Of a DNA stretch of 64,000 bases, positions 60,716-64,000 are shown one piece after another (position 1 is the stretch's first letter; the number at the start of each line of letters is the position of its first letter). A model generated the notes under the pieces. The model did not search any database, was not told the origin of the DNA, and saw only the letters and a list, made by a program, of their open reading frames with translations. A program made the translations under genes and the position numbers. The DNA is from a bacterium (lineage in GTDB: Bacteria > Hinthialibacterota > Hinthialibacteria > OLB16): contig JAJVIK010000010.1 in assembly GCA_022072055.1 (NCBI GenBank), positions 124,001-188,000 on the forward strand. The letters run 5' to 3'.

Positions 60716-61557
60716 ACCCAGCCAGCGGCCCCGGGCCTCAACACGAAGCGCAAGTCCCAAGGGAGAGATCCGATGTTCCGTTCTTTCTCTCCCTCGGACT
60801 GATCAGCGCGCTTTATGTGGCGCTGATCCTGGCCATGCTGGTCGCGGACGCCTCCTTCACCACGCCGAAGCATCTGCTCTCCGCGCTCGACAGCCCATAC
60901 ATCCGTTATTCGATCCAACTCTCCCTGTTGTCCTGCACGATGACCACGATCCTCTCGCTATGGGTCTCCATTCCCATCGGGTACCTTCTCGCTCGCGGGG
61001 ATTTCCGGGGGAAGCACTTGGTGGACGCGATCCTCGACATTCCAATTGTGCTCCCCCCGCTGGTCATCGGGCTATCCCTGTTGATTCTCTTCCAGACCGG
61101 TCTCGGGCGAGCGGTCGAGCGCGTGATCCCGGTCACCTACGAGATTCCAAGCATCATCCTGGCGCAGTTCATGGTGGCGTGCGCCTTCGCGGTGCGAACG
61201 TTGCGCGCGACCTTCGAGAGCATCAATCCCCGCGCCGAACAAGTGGCGTTGGTGCTGGGATGTTCGCGCGCCCAGGCCTTCTGGCTGGTGGTGCTGCCGG
61301 AGGCCAAACGTGGGGTCCTGACCGCGGGGACGCTCGCATGGGCCCGCTCGCTGGGGGAGTTCGGCCCCATCCTGGTCTTCTCCGGAGCGACCCGAATGAA
61401 GACCGAGGTGTTGCCGACAACCGTGTTCCTGGAGCTTTCGGTCGGGAACATCGAGGCGGCGGTGGCGGTTTCCTTGCTGATGGTCGCGGCGGCGGTGGCG
61501 GTTCTCGTGATCGTGCGCGTTTTCGGTTCGGAGGACACGCTCCGTGGGGTGGTTTAG
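60712..61557 (+). CDS. Molybdate/tungstate ABC transporter permease
   Basis: 281 residues, starting GTG with a 4-nt overlap with the binding-protein gene. About six membrane helices. The EAA-type loop for ATPase contact is VALVLGCSRAQAFWLVVLPE, followed by AWARSLGEFGPILVFSGATR, typical of ModB/WtpB permeases. ATPase gene begins 4 nt later. Confidence 0.92.
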   Translation: MNPASGPGPQHEAQVPRERSDVPFFLSLGLISALYVALILAMLVADASFTTPKHLLSALDSPYIRYSIQLSLLSCTMTTILSLWVSIPIGYLLARGDFRGKHLVDAILDIPIVLPPLVIGLSLLILFQTGLGRAVERVIPVTYEIPSIILAQFMVACAFAVRTLRATFESINPRAEQVALVLGCSRAQAFWLVVLPEAKRGVLTAGTLAWARSLGEFGPILVFSGATRMKTEVLPTTVFLELSVGNIEAAVAVSLLMVAAAVAVLVIVRVFGSEDTLRGVV

Positions 61558-61560
61558 GCC

Positions 61561-62214
61561 ATGATTGAAGTCAGCGGATTGGCGGTTCACGCGGGCCAGT
61601 TCCGGCTTTCGGAAATCCGTTTCTCGGTTCCCACCGGGGGGTACGCGGTCCTGATGGGGAGAACGGGCACGGGAAAGACCACGCTTCTGGAGGCCCTCTG
61701 CGGTCTCAAGCATGTGTCTGGGGGGACCATTCGCCTGATGGGACGGGATGTGACCCGGCTCAAACCGGCCCAAAGGGGAATCGGGTTTGTGCCTCAAGAA
61801 GCCGCTCTGTTTTCAACCATGACCGTGCGGGAGCATCTGGCGTTCGCGCTCACCATACGCCGGGCGGACGAAGCGCTGATCCGGGAGCGGGTGTCCGAAA
61901 TGTCCGAGGTGCTTGGGATCGGCCATCTCCTGGATCGAAGACCCTCGGGGCTTTCCGGCGGGGAACGTCAACGCGTTGCCCTCGGCCGTGCGCTCGCCCA
62001 TCATCCGCCTGTGCTTTGCCTCGATGAGCCGCTCAGCGCGTTGGATGAGGAAACCCGAGAGGAGATGTACGCTCTGCTGGAACAAGTTCGCGGGCGCACG
62101 GGAGTGACAACATTGCATGTCACTCACAATCTCTCCGACGCGGAACGCCTCGCGGACAGGATCCTCTTGTTGAGGGATGGCGTGATCATCGAGAAGGATG
62201 GAGTGGTCAAGTGA
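61561..62214 (+). CDS. Molybdate/tungstate ABC transporter ATP-binding protein
   Basis: 217 residues. Walker A MGRTGTGKTTLLEALCG, Q-loop IGFVPQEAALFSTM, signature [15 protein letters not shown], Walker B VLCLDEPLSALD and HVTHNLSDAERLADR. It lacks the extra C-terminal Mop/TOBE domain of classic ModC. Its stop overlaps the HesA-like start (GTGA). Confidence 0.93.
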   Translation: MIEVSGLAVHAGQFRLSEIRFSVPTGGYAVLMGRTGTGKTTLLEALCGLKHVSGGTIRLMGRDVTRLKPAQRGIGFVPQEAALFSTMTVREHLAFALTIRRADEALIRERVSEMSEVLGIGHLLDRRPSGLSGGERQRVALGRALAHHPPVLCLDEPLSALDEETREEMYALLEQVRGRTGVTTLHVTHNLSDAERLADRILLLRDGVIIEKDGVVK

Positions 62215-62966
62215 AAGAACTGACCGCCGAGGAGCGCGAGGTATATGGGTGGCAGATGTGGATTCCCGGGTTTGGAGAGGAGGGGCAAGTCCGACTGCGG
62301 AACGCCTCGGTGCTGATCTCCCGCTGCGGGGGGCTTGGTGGGGTTGTGGCGTATGAACTCGCCGCCGCCGGAATCGGGCGGCTGGTGCTGGCGCACGCCG
62401 GAAACGTTAAACCCAGCGATTTGAACCGTCAGATCCTGATGACCCACGCCGGGATTGGAACCTCGCGAGTTGAATCCGCCTCCCAAAAACTGCGGGAACT
62501 GAATCCTCGCCTGGAAATCGAGGCGGTCGCGGAGAATGTGAAGCAGGAGAATGCCGCTCGACTTGTGGGGAGCGTGGACCTCGTGGTGGACTGCGCGCCG
62601 CTGTTCGAGGAACGTTTTCTCCTCAACCTTGAGGCGGTCCGGCAGGGGAAGCCAATGGTCGAAGCGGCGGTCCATGAGCTGGAGGCGCACCTGACCACCT
62701 TCATTCCGGGTAGAACCCCTTGCCTGCGCTGCCTTTATCCGGACTGGCCCGATTATTGGCGACGCCAATTCCCGGTCTTCGGCGCGGTTTCGGGAACCAT
62801 CGGGTGCATGGCGGCCATGGAGGCCATCAAGGTTCTCGCCCGCCTTGGGGAACCGCTCGTGAGCAGAATGTTATTGATGGACTTGCGCGGGATGGGGTTC
62901 CGGACCGTCAGAATTCATCGGGACCGCTCCTGTCCGGTGTGCGGCCATCTTCCGGATGGAGAATAA
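62211..62966 (+). CDS. HesA/MoeB/ThiF-family protein with altered ATP-site residues
   Basis: 251 residues. The E1-like Rossmann motif is VLISRCGGLGGVVAYELAAA, and SDLNRQILMTHAGIG keeps the arginine loop. The usual acidic pair before it is replaced (LAHAGNVKPSDLNRQ), and the DxN Asp of MoeB is changed (VVDCAPLFEERF). Two CxxC pairs (CLRCLYP and CPVCGH) remain for zinc. PVFGAVSGTIGCMAAMEAIK is diagnostic of the HesA-like subfamily that travels with molybdenum and tungsten transport or enzyme genes. A role in metal or cofactor sulfur handling is likely; adenylation is doubtful. The 3' end overlaps the LolD-like gene by 11 nt. Confidence 0.88.
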   Translation: MKELTAEEREVYGWQMWIPGFGEEGQVRLRNASVLISRCGGLGGVVAYELAAAGIGRLVLAHAGNVKPSDLNRQILMTHAGIGTSRVESASQKLRELNPRLEIEAVAENVKQENAARLVGSVDLVVDCAPLFEERFLLNLEAVRQGKPMVEAAVHELEAHLTTFIPGRTPCLRCLYPDWPDYWRRQFPVFGAVSGTIGCMAAMEAIKVLARLGEPLVSRMLLMDLRGMGFRTVRIHRDRSCPVCGHLPDGE

Positions 62967-63657
62967 GCAGCGCGGAGCAAGCCAGGAGGCCAAGGAAGTG
63001 ATTCGCTTGGAGAATGTGGGCAAAGAGTATCTCACAAAGAACGGCGCGGTTTGGGCGCTGAACGAGGTCAGCGTGGAGATTCCCGCCCATGAGTTTGTGG
63101 TGGTTCGAGGCCCGAGCGGTTGCGGCAAGACCACGCTCCTGCTGGCGGTTGGCGGGATGCTGCGTCCATCCGTGGGGAAGGTCTGGGTGGATGGCGTGGA
63201 TTTGTACGCGATGAGCATCTCCGAACGAGCGTCGTTCCGAGCGGATAAGATTGGGTTTGTGTTCCAAATGTTCCACCTGATCCCCTATCTTTCTGTGTGG
63301 GAAAATGTGGTCATGGGGCTACCTTCCAGGAAGGGGGGCGGTCTCCGCGCTCAAGCGGAGGAGTGGCTTACGCGCCTTGGCCTTTCGCATCGCGTGGGAC
63401 ACAAGCCCTCGGAGCTGAGCGCGGGGGAGCGTCAACGCACGGCGGTGGCCCGGGCGCTGATCAAGAATCCGCAGCTGGTCCTGGCCGATGAGCCGACCGG
63501 AAATCTGGATCCCGAGAACGCCCACCAGGTCTTCCAGGCACTCTCCGAGTATCATCGGCAAGGCGGGATGGTGCTCCTTGTCACGCACGGCGCCGAGGCG
63601 GAGACTTACGCCAGCCGCGTGGTGCGGCTCCAAAAGGGCAGGATAGTCGAGAGCTAA
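62956..63657 (+). CDS. LolD/MacB-type ABC ATP-binding protein
   Basis: 233 residues; ATG at 62956 overlaps the HesA-like gene. Walker A GPSGCGKTTLLLAVGG, Q-loop GFVFQMFHLIPYLSVW, signature LSAGERQRTAVARAL (GG replaced by AG), Walker [15 protein letters not shown] and VTHGAEAETY. It groups with lipoprotein-release or macrolide-type exporters rather than with metal uptake, so its place at the end of the molybdate/tungstate operon is notable. No FtsX-like permease is in the window; it could lie beyond the edge, but the next gene is convergent. Confidence 0.9.
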   Translation: MENKQRGASQEAKEVIRLENVGKEYLTKNGAVWALNEVSVEIPAHEFVVVRGPSGCGKTTLLLAVGGMLRPSVGKVWVDGVDLYAMSISERASFRADKIGFVFQMFHLIPYLSVWENVVMGLPSRKGGGLRAQAEEWLTRLGLSHRVGHKPSELSAGERQRTAVARALIKNPQLVLADEPTGNLDPENAHQVFQALSEYHRQGGMVLLVTHGAEAETYASRVVRLQKGRIVES

Positions 63658-63660
63658 CCG

Positions 63661-64000
63661 CTACAACGTGAACAGGTCGTCCCCCAGGCCGGTGTTCAGC
63701 TGGATATCCCACCACACGACCTCGTTGACCAGAGTGTTCCCCTCAAACTGTTTGCGGCAAAGGATCAGGTTGTTTTCCTTGTCCACATAGATCACATCGC
63801 GAGTCACCGCGGAGTGCGTGTCCTTTCCGGTCATCTCCAGGACTGTGCAAGCGACATTGTTGAAGTTCTCATCGGGAAGGACCTGGTATTTCCAGTCCTT
63901 CTTGGAGCCCTCGAAGAACTCCTTAAGGACCGAGCCCCAGTCGGCGAGATAAAACTTGCGCCCGCGCAGGTTGGTGATGCGCTCGTCATCTTCGCCAAGA
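63661..64000 (-). CDS. LolA-like/outer-membrane lipoprotein-sorting protein (C-terminal fragment)
   Basis: Open on the minus strand from the window edge to a TAG at 63661-63663; the N-terminus lies beyond the window. The visible 112 residues contain RKFYLADWGSVLKEFFEGSK, YVDKENNLILCRKQFEG and, at the C-terminus, VVWWDIQLNTGLGDDLFTL. The last segment resembles the final strands of LolA/lipoprotein-sorting folds (vN-x-g-l-x-d-x-x-F). An assignment to a DUF from such a fragment is tentative. It is convergent with the LolD-like gene. Confidence 0.55.
   Translation of the reverse strand, partial: LGEDDERITNLRGRKFYLADWGSVLKEFFEGSKKDWKYQVLPDENFNNVACTVLEMTGKDTHSAVTRDVIYVDKENNLILCRKQFEGNTLVNEVVWWDIQLNTGLGDDLFTL

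Noticed and set aside
1-64000. CRISPR arrays, insertion sequences, phage genes, tRNA or rRNA genes
   Set aside because: No regular direct repeats, transposase motifs, long terminal repeats or recognisable tRNA/rRNA sequence were found on reading; small tRNAs cannot be fully excluded without a covariance scan.

Overview
This is a 64 kb, gene-dense, high-GC bacterial chromosomal window. It has short intergenic gaps, many 4-nt ATGA/GTGA overlaps and frequent GTG starts. No rRNA, tRNA, CRISPR array, intact insertion sequence or phage module was seen. The gene mix is futalosine-type menaquinone synthesis (MqnE), orphan type II-like prepilins, DUF1573 and C39 proteins, secreted TPR proteins, a DUF4091/FG-GAP protein and a DUF2961 (GH172-type) protein. 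This suggests an uncultivated, saccharolytic lineage near Planctomycetota, Hydrogenedentota or Sumerlaeota. That placement is inference from gene content only; no marker gene was aligned.

Layout. 1-6.0 kb: the end of an ABC-2 permease, then a minus-strand pair of an unknown protein with a duplicated domain and a large secreted propeller/DUF4091 protein. 6-10 kb: clpB, an ArsC-like reductase and pyrE. 10-19.3 kb: a secreted carbohydrate block with a GH67/GH20-like protein, an (alpha/alpha)6 glycosidase-like protein, a secreted helical-repeat protein and a solute-binding protein fused to TPRs. 19.4-24.5 kb: an ECF-like sigma factor overlapping a membrane C39-peptidase/DUF1573 protein, then a secreted 12-cysteine protein with a double-glycine motif, two more small or secreted genes and a prepilin. 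24.5-31.4 kb: a LolD-like ATPase, bcp, pilT, an active/inactive M16 peptidase pair, a STAS protein and argB. 31.5-38 kb: a second prepilin, a DUF2961 protein, an SDR, larE, mqnE, an HU protein and an HDOD protein. 38-43 kb: nfo, AMMECR1, a cytidylate-kinase-like protein, accD and trpBA. 43-47.7 kb: two toxin-antitoxin pairs flanking an MBL-fold diiron protein, a Gfo/Idh/MocA oxidoreductase and ftsY. 47.8-54 kb: a MATE exporter, a SPASM radical SAM protein with a methyltransferase, a second radical SAM protein and lipA. 54-59 kb: glycerate kinase, a HEPN-like pair, an epimerase, a FemAB-like protein and a DUF502 protein. 59-64 kb: a molybdate/tungstate uptake operon with a tandem-duplicated binding protein and a HesA-like protein, a LolD-like ATPase and the 3' end of a LolA-like gene.

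The best candidate for a new system is 19.4-23.7 kb. The membrane protein places a C39 (double-glycine) peptidase domain outside the cytoplasm. The next gene makes a Sec-type, cysteine-rich precursor with a double-glycine site. The first gene is a sigma factor translationally coupled to the peptidase gene. A sigma-controlled envelope protease and secreted-peptide module is therefore a reasonable hypothesis. Second-tier observations are a HEPN-type putative toxin pair, a LarE with a duplicated C-terminal module and an apparently leaderless promoter, a double ModA protein, and the orphan binding-protein/TPR fusion.
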